Of a DNA stretch of 64,000 nucleotides, positions 18,220 to 27,462 are shown piece by piece. The stretch is from Halomonas zincidurans B6 (GTDB lineage Bacteria > Pseudomonadota > Gammaproteobacteria > Pseudomonadales > Halomonadaceae). Position 1 is the first letter of the stretch; every line of letters starts with the position of its first letter. The DNA lies in contig NZ_JNCK01000001.1 in NCBI RefSeq assembly GCF_000731955.1, forward strand, positions 2,418,001 to 2,482,000, written 5' to 3'. The translations under genes were made by a program, and so were the position numbers. The notes below the pieces were generated by a model. The model was not told where the DNA came from, made no database searches, and worked only from the letters and a program-made list of their open reading frames with translations.

Positions 18220-19818
18220 ATGACCTGCGCCGAACTGCTGATCCGCTTGCTGCGCGAACGCTACGCCGTCGATACCGTGTTCGGCATTCCCGGCGTGCAC
18301 ACCGTCGAGCTGTATCGCGGCCTCGAGGATCAAGCGATACGCCACGTCACCCCGCGCCACGAGCAGGGCGCCGGGTTCATGGCCGACGGCTACGCCCGGA
18401 CCAGCGGCAAGCCCGGCGTGTGCCTGATCATCACCGGCCCCGGGATGACCAACATCGCCACCGCGATGGGCCAGGCGCTGGCCGACTCGGTGCCCATGCT
18501 GGTGATCTCCAGCGTCAATCGCCGCGACACCCTGGGCCGCGGCCAAGGACGTCTGCACGAACTACCCTGCCAGCAACAGACGCTGGCCGGGGTGGCGCGC
18601 TTCAGTCATACCCTGCTCGATCCCGAAGCGCTGCCCGAGGTGCTGGCGCGCGCCTTCGCGGTGTTCTCCTCGGCGCGCCCGGGGCCGGTGCATATCGAGA
18701 TCCCCATCGATCTGTTCGCCGCCCCCGTCGCGCCGCCCGCGCAGTGGCCCGGCGCCCGGCTGTATCGCCCGGCGCCCGACCCGGCCAGACTGGCCGAGGC
18801 CGCCGAGTGGCTGCGCGAGGCCGAGCGCCCGCTGGTGCTGCTCGGTGGCGGCTGCGTGGATACCGCGAAGAGTGCGCGACAGCTCGTCGAGCGTCTCGAC
18901 GCGCCGTGCGCCACCACCATCAACGCCAAGGGCCTGCTGGGCCGCGATCACTCACTCGACCTGGGCGCCAACACGGCGCTGCCGGCGGTACGCGAGCTCG
19001 CCCGCGAGGCGGACGTAATCCTGGCCGTGGGCACCGAGCTCGGCGAGACCGACTACGACGTGGTCTTCGACGACGGCTTCGCACTGACCGGACGACTGAT
19101 CCGTATCGACATCGACGCCGAGCAGCTGGTGCGCAACCAGGCCACCGCCCTGGGGCTGGTCGGCGATGCCGGCCGGGCGCTGGAATTGCTGCTCGCGCAC
19201 TTCCCCACATCACTGACACGCGGCGGCGCCCAACGCAGCCGAGCCGTACGGGAAGCGTTGGCACTGGAGAGCGACCCGGCTTTCTCCACCTTCGTGCCGC
19301 TGTTCGCCACCCTGCGCGAGGCCCTGCCCGAGGCGGTGCTGGTCGGCGATTCAACCGCCCCGGTCTACGCCGCCAATCACCTGGTCTCGCAGCCCGCGCC
19401 ACGGCGCTTCTTCAACGCCTCGACCGGCTACGGCACGCTCGGCTACGGCCTGCCGGCAGCGCTCGGCGCGGCGCTGGCCCGACCCGAACTGCCGGTGGTC
19501 GCGCTGGTCGGCGACGGTGGCGTGATGTTCACGCTCTCCGAGTTGGCCACCGCGGTGGAGGAGCGCCTACCGGTGGTCGTGCTCTTGTGGCACAACGCCG
19601 GCTACGAGGAGATCCGCCGTTACATGGATGCCCACGGCGTCGCCCGCCTGGGCGTCGATCTCAAGGCACCCGACTTCCAGCAACTGGCCAGCGGCTTCGG
19701 TTGCGCGGCGAGCCGCGTCGGCAGCCCACACGAATTAGCCACGGCGCTAGCCAACCGGCCAAGCGGCGCCCCCTATTTGATCGAGGTCGATGCCTGCGCC
19801 TGGCAGAATGCCCTCTGA
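18220..19818 (+). CDS. aruI: thiamine-diphosphate enzyme, likely 5-guanidino-2-oxopentanoate decarboxylase
   Basis: The 532-aa protein has the three-domain acetolactate-synthase-like fold. The N-terminal PYR domain carries the catalytic-glutamate region (RHEQGAGFMADGYAR), and the central domain follows. The C-terminal PP domain has the ThDP motif GDGGVMFTLSELATAVEERLPVVVLLWHNAGY, which keeps the GDG start and ends in HNAGY where NN is usual. The opening VFGIPGVHTVELYRGL is like Pseudomonas AruI, which decarboxylates 2-ketoarginine to 4-guanidinobutyraldehyde. With gbuA and an aldehyde dehydrogenase in the same operon, this role fits well. A generic acetolactate synthase is unlikely, since no small subunit is present. 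No arginine:pyruvate transaminase (AruH) is seen in the window. Confidence 0.78.
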   Translation: MTCAELLIRLLRERYAVDTVFGIPGVHTVELYRGLEDQAIRHVTPRHEQGAGFMADGYARTSGKPGVCLIITGPGMTNIATAMGQALADSVPMLVISSVNRRDTLGRGQGRLHELPCQQQTLAGVARFSHTLLDPEALPEVLARAFAVFSSARPGPVHIEIPIDLFAAPVAPPAQWPGARLYRPAPDPARLAEAAEWLREAERPLVLLGGGCVDTAKSARQLVERLDAPCATTINAKGLLGRDHSLDLGANTALPAVRELAREADVILAVGTELGETDYDVVFDDGFALTGRLIRIDIDAEQLVRNQATALGLVGDAGRALELLLAHFPTSLTRGGAQRSRAVREALALESDPAFSTFVPLFATLREALPEAVLVGDSTAPVYAANHLVSQPAPRRFFNASTGYGTLGYGLPAALGAALARPELPVVALVGDGGVMFTLSELATAVEERLPVVVLLWHNAGYEEIRRYMDAHGVARLGVDLKAPDFQQLASGFGCAASRVGSPHELATALANRPSGAPYLIEVDACAWQNAL

Positions 19819-19837
19819 TCCGTCCCGAGGAACCTCC

Positions 19838-21346
19838 ATGCAACAACTCGACAAGCAGTTCATCGACAACCGCTGGGTGGCCTCGCACGGCAGCCGCCGC
19901 CTGGCGGTGGTCAACCCATACACCGAGCAAACCATTGCCGAGGTGACCGCCGGCGACAGCGCCGACGTCGATGCCGCGGTTGCCGCGGCACGTCGCGCGC
20001 TGCCCGCCTGGCGGGCGCTGTCGGGTGCCGAGCGCGCGCGTTATCTGGATGGCTTCGCCGAGGTCCTGACCCGGCGCCGCGAGGAACTCGTGCATTTGTC
20101 GTCGACCAACAACGGCAAGGCGCTGGCCGAGGCGGGTATCGATCTGGACGACGCCATCGACTGCTATCGCTACTACGCAGGGCAGGCTCGCGCACTCGAC
20201 GCCCGCCAGGGCCAGCCGGTGGCGCTGGAAATGGAGGGTGTCGAAGCCAGCAGCTACTTCGACCCGGTGGGCGTGGTCGGGCTGATCACGCCGTGGAACT
20301 TCCCGCTGGTGACCAGCGCCTGGAAGCTCGCCCCGGCGCTGGCCGCCGGCTGCACGGTGGTCTTCAAACCCTCGGAAGTCACCCCGCTGCCCGAGCAGGC
20401 ACTGGCCGAGATCGCCGAGGAGATCGCTCTGCCCGCCGGGGTGTTCAACCTGGTCCACGGCGACGGCGAGGGCGTGGGTGCGCCGCTCAGCGCCCATCGC
20501 GGCATCGACAAGATTTCCTTCACCGGCAGCAACCGGGTCGGCGAGGCGGTGATGCGCGCCGTCGCCGAGGGCAGCCGCGGCATCTCGCTGGAGCTCGGCG
20601 GCAAGTCGCCGATCCTGGTGATGGACGACGCCGACATCGGCGAGGCCGCCGACTACGTGATGGCCGGGCTGTATTTCAACGCCGGCCAGATCTGCTCGGC
20701 GACCTCGCGGCTGCTGGTTCACGAGGCGCTCGCCGAGCCGCTCTATCAGGCGCTGGCCGAGCGTATCGACGCGCTGGTGCTCGACGACCCGCTGGACGAC
20801 GCGACGACCCAGGGGCCCATGGCCAGCGCCCGCCAGCGCGACGCGGTGCGCAATTACCTGGCGATCGCCGCCGAAGAGGGCCTGAACGCGGTGCGCGACG
20901 CCAGCCACCGTCGCTTGCCGGAACAGGGCTATTTCATCGCTCCGACGCTGTATCGCGACGTGCCCGTCGACAGCCGGCTGTGGCGCGAGGAGATCTTCGG
21001 CCCGGTGCTCTGCGCGCGCAGCACCGCCAGCGAAGCCGAGGCCATCGAACTGGCCAACGACAGCGAGTTCGGCCTGGCCGCCACGGTCATCAGCGGCGAC
21101 GCCGAGCGCGCCCGGCGCATCGGCCGGCAATTGCAGGCCGGCAGCGTGTGGTTCAACAGCGAACAGCTGATACCGCCGCAGGCCGCCTGGGGTGGCTACA
21201 AGCGCAGCGGTATCGGCCGCGAGCTGGGCCCCTGGGGGCTGGCCAGCTATCAGGAGGTCAAGCACTTGATCGGGCCGGCCGGGAGCGGACCTGCGGACCA
21301 ATCGCCGGGCGAACCGTCGGGACCGTCCATCAGAGGGTGGCGATGA
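19838..21346 (+). CDS. aldehyde dehydrogenase, likely 4-guanidinobutyraldehyde dehydrogenase (KauB-like)
   Basis: A 502-aa NAD(P)-dependent aldehyde dehydrogenase. It shows the catalytic Glu region ELGGKSPILVMDDAD, the catalytic Cys in FNAGQICSATSRLL, the cofactor loop SFTGSNRVGE and the oxyanion Asn in ITPWNFPLV. Overall it resembles betaine/aminobutyraldehyde dehydrogenases such as KauB. It would oxidise the AruI product to 4-guanidinobutyrate, the substrate of GbuA. ATG 19838 is preferred over 19790, which lies inside the previous gene; CGAGGA precedes it. The C terminus has a short Gly/Pro-rich extension. It ends the arginine-route operon, and the Fur-regulated iron locus begins right after. 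Confidence 0.8.
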   Translation: MQQLDKQFIDNRWVASHGSRRLAVVNPYTEQTIAEVTAGDSADVDAAVAAARRALPAWRALSGAERARYLDGFAEVLTRRREELVHLSSTNNGKALAEAGIDLDDAIDCYRYYAGQARALDARQGQPVALEMEGVEASSYFDPVGVVGLITPWNFPLVTSAWKLAPALAAGCTVVFKPSEVTPLPEQALAEIAEEIALPAGVFNLVHGDGEGVGAPLSAHRGIDKISFTGSNRVGEAVMRAVAEGSRGISLELGGKSPILVMDDADIGEAADYVMAGLYFNAGQICSATSRLLVHEALAEPLYQALAERIDALVLDDPLDDATTQGPMASARQRDAVRNYLAIAAEEGLNAVRDASHRRLPEQGYFIAPTLYRDVPVDSRLWREEIFGPVLCARSTASEAEAIELANDSEFGLAATVISGDAERARRIGRQLQAGSVWFNSEQLIPPQAAWGGYKRSGIGRELGPWGLASYQEVKHLIGPAGSGPADQSPGEPSGPSIRGWR

Positions 21347-21396
21347 TCGGTAAGGATCATGAGATGCAGCCAAGCAGACAAACTGTTTCTCCGTTT

Positions 21397-21438
21397 CTTA
21401 TCAATATTAATTATCTCTTGCAAATGCTAAACTTTATC
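21397..21438 (+). promoter_or_regulatory. Fur boxes upstream of the siderophore receptor
   Basis: Two 19-base windows resemble the palindromic Fur consensus: 21397-21415 (12 of 19 matches) and 21420-21438, GCAAATGCTAAACTTTATC (14 of 19). The second shares its GCAAATGC-x-AA opening with the Fur box in front of the biosynthesis operon at 37357. They lie about 100 bases before the receptor ATG. Matches were counted by eye against GATAATGATAATCATTATC. Confidence 0.65.
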
Positions 21439-21533
21439 AATAAGGTTTGCATGTTTGCCGATACAACACGACTTCATCGGCACGCCTTCAAGCGAACAGT
21501 TCAAGCTTTGAATCTGAGCAAGGGAAACTCCTC

Positions 21534-23702
21534 ATGCCACACCATAAGAAATACCGTACGCCCTGGATGCTGCTTCCCGCCGTCCTCTGCACGACTCTGC
21601 CTACGGTCACGTTGGCACAGACCGCCGCCTCTTCCGGCGGAAACCAGGCCGCCGACAACGAACTGTCACCGCTGGTCGTGACTGCCACCCGCAACAAGAG
21701 CCTTGTTGGTGAGACGCCCCAGAAGGTGATCATCATCACCCGCGAGCAGATCGAGCAGCAGCTAGCCATCACCAATGATCCCAGCCAGGTGCTCAGCAAC
21801 CTGATTCCCTCCTACTCGCCCAGTCGCCAGAAGCTCAATAACAGCGGCGAGACCTTCCGTGGCCGCTCGGCGCTGTTCATGGTCGACGGCGTGCCCCAGT
21901 CCAACCCGCTGCGCGACGGCGGCCGCGACAGCTACACCATCGACCTCTCCATGGTCGAGCGCATCGAGGTCATATACGGTGCCAGCGCCGAGCAAGGCCT
22001 GGGCGCCACCGGCGGCATCATCAACTACGTGACCAAGCGCCCCGACGGTGCCGGAGTGCGCCAGCAGGCCGGCATCAGCCTGACCAGCGACGACGACTTC
22101 AAGTCGGAGGGTTTCGGCCACAAGCTGAACTATCGCCTCAGCGGCCAGACCGCCGACTGGGACTACCTGGTGGCCGCCAGCCGCCAGGAACGCGGCGTCT
22201 TCTACGATGGCAACGACGAGACCATCGGCATGGCCTACCATGGCGAGATCCAGAATTCGGAGAGCTATGATCTGCTGGCCAAGGCGGGCTACTGGATCGA
22301 CGACAACCAGAACATTGAGGCGTCGATCAACCAGTTCGAGCTGGAGGAAGACGGCGACTACGTGCCGGTGCCCGGCGATCGCGACACCGGCATCGCGGCC
22401 ACCGCGCGCAAGGGCGATCCAGACGGCGACCCCGCCTACAACGAGGTCACCTCTGCCCGGCTGTCATACTCCCATGCCGACTGGTACGGCAACAGCGTCG
22501 ACGCTCAGCTCTATACCCAGCGCTTTCGCGCCCAGTTTGGCGCCACCGGCCTCGGCTCCTTCCCCTACCAGGACGACGCGGGCAATACCCTCTATGATCA
22601 GACTCGCAACGAGTCCGACAAGGTCGGCGCCAAGTTCACGCTGTCCCGGGACGGCCTGCTCAACGACCGTCTGACCCTGACCACCGGCCTCGACCTGTTG
22701 CAGGACGAGACCCAGCAGGTACTGGTGAAGACCGGCCGCAACTACGTACCCGAGACCCAGTTCCGCAACATGGCCGCCTTCCTGCAGGGCGATGTCGACC
22801 TGACCGAGGCACTGAGCCTGCATGCCGGCGTTCGCCAGGAGTATGCCAAGCTCAACGTGAATGACTACTCGACCGTGGACAGGAGCACGAGCGTCGAGAA
22901 CGACCTGGTCTCGGTGGACGGCGGCAATCCCGACTTCGACGAGACGCTGTTCAATGCCGGCATCGTCTACCAGGCCACCGACTGGGCCCAGCTCTACGCC
23001 AACTACTCCGAAGGCTTCGGCATGCCCGACGTGGGCCGGGTGCTACGCGGCGTCAGGACCCCCGGACAGGACGTTGACTCTCTGATCGACCTGTCCCCCA
23101 TCGTCACCGACAACCGAGAGATCGGCGCCCGCTTCGACTGGGACCGCTACGGCCTCGAGCTGAGCTACTACGAGTCGAATTCCGACCTCGGCCAGCGCAT
23201 CAAGCCCGATGCCCAGGGCAACTACCGGGTCCAGCGCGAGAAGACCGAGATAAAGGGCTTCGAGGTCACCGGTGATGCCCAAGTGAGCGATGCTCACCAG
23301 CTGCGGCTCACCTACACCCACGCCGAGGGCGAGTCCGATCAGGATGGTGACGGCGAGGTCGACACCAAACTGACGGGGCGTGACATCGCTCCGGACACCT
23401 TGAAGCTCGGCTGGAGCGCGGCCTGGACCGATAAGCTGTCCACCCACCTGCAGTACAGCCGCTACTTCAACCGCAGCTTCGGCGATCCGGACCTCGAGTT
23501 CGACGGCTACGGCCTGGTCGATGCCTCCCTGGCCTACCAGCTGCCCGTGGGACGCGCCAGCCTGGGCATCGAAAACCTCACCGACGAGGACTACTTCACC
23601 TACTACTCACAATCGTTCCCCCAGTCGCCCGTTCTGGAAGACGACCTTTACTTCAAGGGACGCGGCCGCACACTGACACTGGGTTACCAACTGGACTTCT
23701 GA
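21534..23702 (+). CDS. TonB-dependent outer-membrane siderophore receptor
   Basis: A 722-aa TonB-dependent receptor. It has a signal peptide (PWMLLPAVLCTTLPTVTLAQ), a TonB-box-like LSPLVVTATR, a plug domain with FRGRSALFMVDGVPQSNP and VERIEVIYGASAEQGLGATGGIINYVTKRP, then a 22-strand barrel with late motifs YANYSEGFGMPDVGR and GIENLTDEDYFTYY, and a terminal aromatic residue (GYQLDF). It would import the ferric siderophore made by the adjacent locus, so it is the likely counterpart of the achromobactin receptor Acr. ATG 21534 has AAGGGA upstream; the longer frame from 21447 starts inside the Fur-box region. A strong terminator follows, so it is transcribed alone. Confidence 0.9.
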   Translation: MPHHKKYRTPWMLLPAVLCTTLPTVTLAQTAASSGGNQAADNELSPLVVTATRNKSLVGETPQKVIIITREQIEQQLAITNDPSQVLSNLIPSYSPSRQKLNNSGETFRGRSALFMVDGVPQSNPLRDGGRDSYTIDLSMVERIEVIYGASAEQGLGATGGIINYVTKRPDGAGVRQQAGISLTSDDDFKSEGFGHKLNYRLSGQTADWDYLVAASRQERGVFYDGNDETIGMAYHGEIQNSESYDLLAKAGYWIDDNQNIEASINQFELEEDGDYVPVPGDRDTGIAATARKGDPDGDPAYNEVTSARLSYSHADWYGNSVDAQLYTQRFRAQFGATGLGSFPYQDDAGNTLYDQTRNESDKVGAKFTLSRDGLLNDRLTLTTGLDLLQDETQQVLVKTGRNYVPETQFRNMAAFLQGDVDLTEALSLHAGVRQEYAKLNVNDYSTVDRSTSVENDLVSVDGGNPDFDETLFNAGIVYQATDWAQLYANYSEGFGMPDVGRVLRGVRTPGQDVDSLIDLSPIVTDNREIGARFDWDRYGLELSYYESNSDLGQRIKPDAQGNYRVQREKTEIKGFEVTGDAQVSDAHQLRLTYTHAEGESDQDGDGEVDTKLTGRDIAPDTLKLGWSAAWTDKLSTHLQYSRYFNRSFGDPDLEFDGYGLVDASLAYQLPVGRASLGIENLTDEDYFTYYSQSFPQSPVLEDDLYFKGRGRTLTLGYQLDF

Positions 23703-23736
23703 CGGGAAGGCCGTTCTTTGACTAACACGCTGCTTG

Positions 23737-23763
23737 GCGGCGCCGCTCGGGCGCCGCTTTTTT
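23737..23763 (+). terminator. intrinsic terminator after the TonB receptor
   Basis: A GC-only stem (GCGGCGC at 23737-23743 pairing with GCGCCGC at 23751-23757) is followed directly by six T residues (23758-23763). It is a textbook rho-independent terminator 35 bases after the receptor stop. Confidence 0.88.
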
Positions 23764-23885
23764 GGTTCATCGCATTTTGCCGGCAAACGCGGCACGGGTC
23801 ACCGAGAAGAAGTTTGCACTCTGTTATCACTCTCGCAAGCCTGTAACCACCTCGGATCCAACGTTGCTCTGACTCATCTGCAATT

Positions 23886-23904
23886 GATAACGCTTTGCAT
23901 TAAC
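23886..23904 (+). promoter_or_regulatory. Fur box upstream of the exporter-uptake operon
   Basis: GATAACGCTTTGCATTAAC matches the 19-base Fur consensus at 13 positions by eye and lies about 94 bases before the MFS exporter ATG. It would give iron control to the exporter, binding protein and permease genes that follow without gaps. Confidence 0.55.
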
Positions 23905-23997
23905 CTTTGCCTCATGTCATCATTCTGCCCCTGTGACGCATTTCGCAGTGGCGTTCTACCCGCCGAACGCCTTCTGTATCCCACCGAGTGAGTGTCC

Positions 23998-25437
23998 ATG
24001 CCGAATGCCTCCGCGCCTGGCGGAAAGGTGCTGATCAGTGTGCTGCTGGGTACCTTTACCGTCAGCCTCAACAACAGCGCCCTGAACCTTGCGGTGGCCG
24101 AACTGATGGCCATCTTCGATGCCAGCGCCACGGAGGTCAGCTGGGTGGTGACACTGTTCATGATCACCATGGGCATGACCATGCCACTGACCGGTTACCT
24201 GGCCGACCGCTTTGGCCGCAAGCGAATCTATCTGCTGGGCCTGTGGGGGTTTCTGGCGGGCTCAGCGCTCGGCGCCATGGCCCAGAGCCTGGCCGGCATC
24301 ATCCTCGCGCGTGGGCTGCAGGGCGTGGCGGCGGGACTGATGATTCCCCTGTCGCTGTCGCTGATCTTCTCCGCCTATCCCGGCGACCGGCGAGGCCATG
24401 CCAGCGGCATCTGGGGCTTCGCCGTGATGATCGCACCGGCCATTGGCCCGAGCGTCGGTGGGCTACTGCTCGAAGTCAGTCACTGGCGGGCGCTGTTTGT
24501 GATGAACATGCCGTTTGCGCTACTGGGGCTGCTGTGTGGCTATCGCTATCTCTCGGCAGACCCCGCCAATCAGCGGCGCCAGTTCGACCTGCCCGGCTTT
24601 GCGTTGATCACCCTGGGCATGGGCGCGGTGTTGTTTTCTCTCAGCCGGGTGGAAACGCTGACGGATATCCTGCGCTTTCAGGCCTCGTTCCCACTCGCGG
24701 GCGGCCTGCTGGCGCTTGTGATCTTCGTGCGCGTCGAGCAACGTGTCCGGTCGCCCTTGCTCGACCTGTCGCTGTTTTCCCATCCGCGGTATCGCCTCAG
24801 CGTCATCCTGACCTGCCTGCAGTCGATCATCCTGTTCGGCTGCATCCTGCTGGTACCGCTGTGGATGCAGAATGCGTTAGGATTCAGCCCGTTGACCACC
24901 GGGCTTACGTTCCTGGCCACCGCACTGGCCGCCGCCTACTGCTCACCCGTGGCGGGACGCCTGATCGACCGCTATCCGCCGCAGTGGTGCATCGGCGCTG
25001 GCCTGGTGATCACCATGGCCAGCCTGCTGGGCCTCGCCACCCTGACGGAGGCCACGCCGGTGTGGATGATCGGGGCCTGGATGGGCCTGCGCGGCCTCGG
25101 CCTCGGCTGCGCCTATCTGCCCTCGACCACCGTCGGCATGCGGGACCTTCCCGAGCCGCACGTCGCTCAGGCTTCGGCCATGAACAACATGGCGCGCCGG
25201 CTGGTCTCGTCGCTCGGCATCGTCGCGCTCTCTATTTACTACGACACGGCCATGCAGGCCGCCCTACGACAGGGGATGTCCTACACCGAGGCGAGCGCCG
25301 GCGCCCTCCATCCCGCCTTCCTGGCGCTGGCGGTGATCGCCGTGCTCTGCCTGCCGCTGGCCTGGCGGCTCGGGCGGACCGTGACTGCGCCGCCCGAGCC
25401 TGCCCTGACTACCGCACCGCCCAGGAGACTGGAATAA
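23998..25437 (+). CDS. MFS (DHA2/EmrB-type) permease, probable siderophore exporter
   Basis: The 479-aa protein has the 14-helix DHA2 layout, with the major-facilitator motif A GYLADRFGRKRIYLLGL near residues 63-79, motif C-type GFAVMIAPAIGPSVGG in helix 5, and NNSALNLAVAEL near the N terminus. Achromobactin loci carry a DHA2 exporter (yhcA) between acsE and acsC; this gene is absent from that place here and this permease probably fills the role. A GTG six bases upstream (23992) is an alternative start. The stop overlaps the start of the next gene by one base, so efflux and uptake genes are co-translated. Confidence 0.82.
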   Translation: MPNASAPGGKVLISVLLGTFTVSLNNSALNLAVAELMAIFDASATEVSWVVTLFMITMGMTMPLTGYLADRFGRKRIYLLGLWGFLAGSALGAMAQSLAGIILARGLQGVAAGLMIPLSLSLIFSAYPGDRRGHASGIWGFAVMIAPAIGPSVGGLLLEVSHWRALFVMNMPFALLGLLCGYRYLSADPANQRRQFDLPGFALITLGMGAVLFSLSRVETLTDILRFQASFPLAGGLLALVIFVRVEQRVRSPLLDLSLFSHPRYRLSVILTCLQSIILFGCILLVPLWMQNALGFSPLTTGLTFLATALAAAYCSPVAGRLIDRYPPQWCIGAGLVITMASLLGLATLTEATPVWMIGAWMGLRGLGLGCAYLPSTTVGMRDLPEPHVAQASAMNNMARRLVSSLGIVALSIYYDTAMQAALRQGMSYTEASAGALHPAFLALAVIAVLCLPLAWRLGRTVTAPPEPALTTAPPRRLE

Positions 25438-26468
25438 TGAAGCCACGCCCCCGACCCCGGCGCCGCTGGCTGGCGGTGCTGCTGGCATCCCTCATGCCAT
25501 GGGCCACCGCCCTCGCCACGGACGACACCGGCGATGCCATTACCGTCGCTAATGCGTTCGGCGCCACCCGCATTCCCGCCACCCCCCAGCGCATCGTCAC
25601 CCTCTACCAAGGGGCGACGGATAGCGCGGTGGCGCTCGGCATCACACCGGTTGGCGTGGTCGACTCCTGGCTGGAAAAGCCCATGTATCGCTACCTACGT
25701 GGGGCGCTCGACGGCGTCGAGCACGTCGGTCTGGAGACCCAACCCAACCTGGAGAAGGTGGCCTGGCTGGACCCGGACCTGATCGTGGCCACACGCTTTC
25801 GCCACGAGCGGGTCCGGCCGCTGCTGGAGAAGATCGCGCCGACGGTCGCGACCGGCAGCGTCTTCAACTTCAAGGCCACCCTGAGACTGATCGCCGAGGC
25901 CACGGGTCGCGAGGCCCGCGGCCGCGAACTGTTGCGGGCCTGGGACGCGCGGGTGGCGGACTTTCGCCGGCGGATCAAAGACAAGCTGGGCGATGCCTGG
26001 CCGCAGAAGGCCGCCGTGGTGCGCTTCAAGAGCGACTATGTCCGTATCTACTCCACGGGCTTCGCCGGCTCGATCCTCGATGAGCTGGGCTTCGAGCAGC
26101 CGGACACCCTGCTCGACCAGGGCTGGGGCATGACGCTGACCAGCGAGGAGAACATCCCGGTCCTCAATGCCGATGTGATCTTCGTGCTGCTGGAGCCCAA
26201 CGACCCCGCCATCGCGCGGAACTACCGGCACTGGACCTCCCATCCCCTCTGGCAGCGGCTGGATGCCGTGCGCAACGAGCGCGTCTACGAGGTGGATGCG
26301 GTGAACTGGCTCATGGGCGGCGGCATCCTGGCCGCCAATGCCATGCTGGACGACCTTTACCGCTATTACGGGCTGGATACCCCCCGGCCCGCAATGCCCG
26401 CCTCCGCTTGCACCGCGGGCAGCGCCGCGCCACCCGACGCCCGGGACGCGGAGTCCGCCACATGCTGA
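25437..26468 (+). CDS. cbrA: periplasmic ferric-siderophore-binding protein (FecB/FhuD type)
   Basis: A 343-aa class III substrate-binding protein. It has a signal peptide (RRWLAVLLASLMPWATALA) and an ABC periplasmic-binding fold recognised from PQRIVTLYQGATDSAVALG, WLDPDLIVATRFRHERV and ILDELGFEQPDTL, with a long linking helix in the middle. It should bind the ferric siderophore in the periplasm and deliver it to the FecCD permeases encoded next. The start shares its A with the previous stop (TAATG), and the 3' end overlaps the permease gene by seven bases. The Pro/Ala-rich tail after about residue 315 is extra. The symbol follows the achromobactin uptake system cbrABCD and is inferred from context. 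Confidence 0.82.
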   Translation: MKPRPRPRRRWLAVLLASLMPWATALATDDTGDAITVANAFGATRIPATPQRIVTLYQGATDSAVALGITPVGVVDSWLEKPMYRYLRGALDGVEHVGLETQPNLEKVAWLDPDLIVATRFRHERVRPLLEKIAPTVATGSVFNFKATLRLIAEATGREARGRELLRAWDARVADFRRRIKDKLGDAWPQKAAVVRFKSDYVRIYSTGFAGSILDELGFEQPDTLLDQGWGMTLTSEENIPVLNADVIFVLLEPNDPAIARNYRHWTSHPLWQRLDAVRNERVYEVDAVNWLMGGGILAANAMLDDLYRYYGLDTPRPAMPASACTAGSAAPPDARDAESATC

Positions 26469-27460
26469 ATGGCCGCGTTTCCCGGGCCGCGGGGTTGCTG
26501 CTGGGCCTGGTGCTGGTCGCCGCGGCCTTCGCGGCGAGCGTCATGCTGGGCACCACCGAGATCGCCCCCTCGACCTTCGCCCAGGCGCTGCTGCATTACG
26601 ATCCCTCCCGGGTCGCGCATATCATCATTGTCACGGAGCGCCTGCCGCGGGCGGTGATCGCCGCTCTCGTCGGGGCGAGCCTGGCCATCGCCGGTGCCCT
26701 GATGCAGACCATGACCCGCAATCCCCTCGCCTCGCCGAGCCTGCTCGGCATCAACGCGGGGGCCATGTTCTTCGTGGTGATTGCGGTCTCGCTGCTGCCC
26801 CTCCACGCACCGGCCGAGTATGTCTGGGCGTCGCTGCTGGGCGCCCTGGTCGCGGCCGGCCTGGTGGTCGCGCTGAGTCGCGGTCGCCAGGGGGAGCTGT
26901 CGTCGCTGCGAGTCGTGCTGGCGGGCGTGGCCATCACCGCCATGTTCGTCTCGTTCAGCCAGGGCCTGCTGATCATCGACCGGCAGAGCTTCGAGAGCGT
27001 GCTGTACTGGCTGGCCGGCTCGGTGTCGGGACGGGAGCTGTCGCTGGTGACGCCGCTGTTGCCGCTGTTCGGCGCCGCCCTGCTGCTGTGTATCCTGCTC
27101 GTCCGGCATGCCAATGCCCTGCTGCTGGGCGATGACATGGTCAAGGGGCTGGGCATGCGCGCCGGCACCATCAAGCTGCTGCTGGGCCTGGCGGTGATCC
27201 TGCTCGCCGGCAGCTCGGTCGCGCTGGCCGGCATGATCGGCTTCGTCGGCCTCATCGTGCCGCACATGGCACGGGGAATCTTTGGCGTCGACCACCGCTG
27301 GCTGCTGCCGGCCTGTGCCCTGCTGGGCGCGAGCCTGTTGCTGCTGGCCGATGTGGCCTCGCGCTTTTTGATGGCCCCTCAGGACGTACCGGTAGGCGTG
27401 ATGACCGCGCTGATCGGCACGCCCTTCTTCATCTATCTGGCACGCAGGAAACAGGCCTGA
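26462..27460 (+). CDS. cbrB: FecCD-family iron-siderophore ABC permease, subunit 1
   Basis: A 332-aa FecCD permease with about ten helices. Hallmarks are RLPRAVIAALVGASLAIAGALMQTMTRNPLASPSLLGINAGA near residues 58-99 and the coupling-helix region GMIGFVGLIVPHMARGIFG, followed by DVASRFLMAPQDVPVGVMTALIGTPFFIYL. It forms the membrane channel with the second permease. ATG 26462 lies inside the end of the binding-protein gene; starts further upstream are in that gene's coding region and are rejected. Confidence 0.88.
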   Translation: MLNGRVSRAAGLLLGLVLVAAAFAASVMLGTTEIAPSTFAQALLHYDPSRVAHIIIVTERLPRAVIAALVGASLAIAGALMQTMTRNPLASPSLLGINAGAMFFVVIAVSLLPLHAPAEYVWASLLGALVAAGLVVALSRGRQGELSSLRVVLAGVAITAMFVSFSQGLLIIDRQSFESVLYWLAGSVSGRELSLVTPLLPLFGAALLLCILLVRHANALLLGDDMVKGLGMRAGTIKLLLGLAVILLAGSSVALAGMIGFVGLIVPHMARGIFGVDHRWLLPACALLGASLLLLADVASRFLMAPQDVPVGVMTALIGTPFFIYLARRKQA

Positions 27461-27462
27461 CC

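Noticed and set aside
18220..19818. Acetolactate synthase large subunit (ilvB)
   Set aside because: No small subunit nearby, and the guanidino-compound operon and N-terminal sequence favour a 2-ketoarginine decarboxylase.
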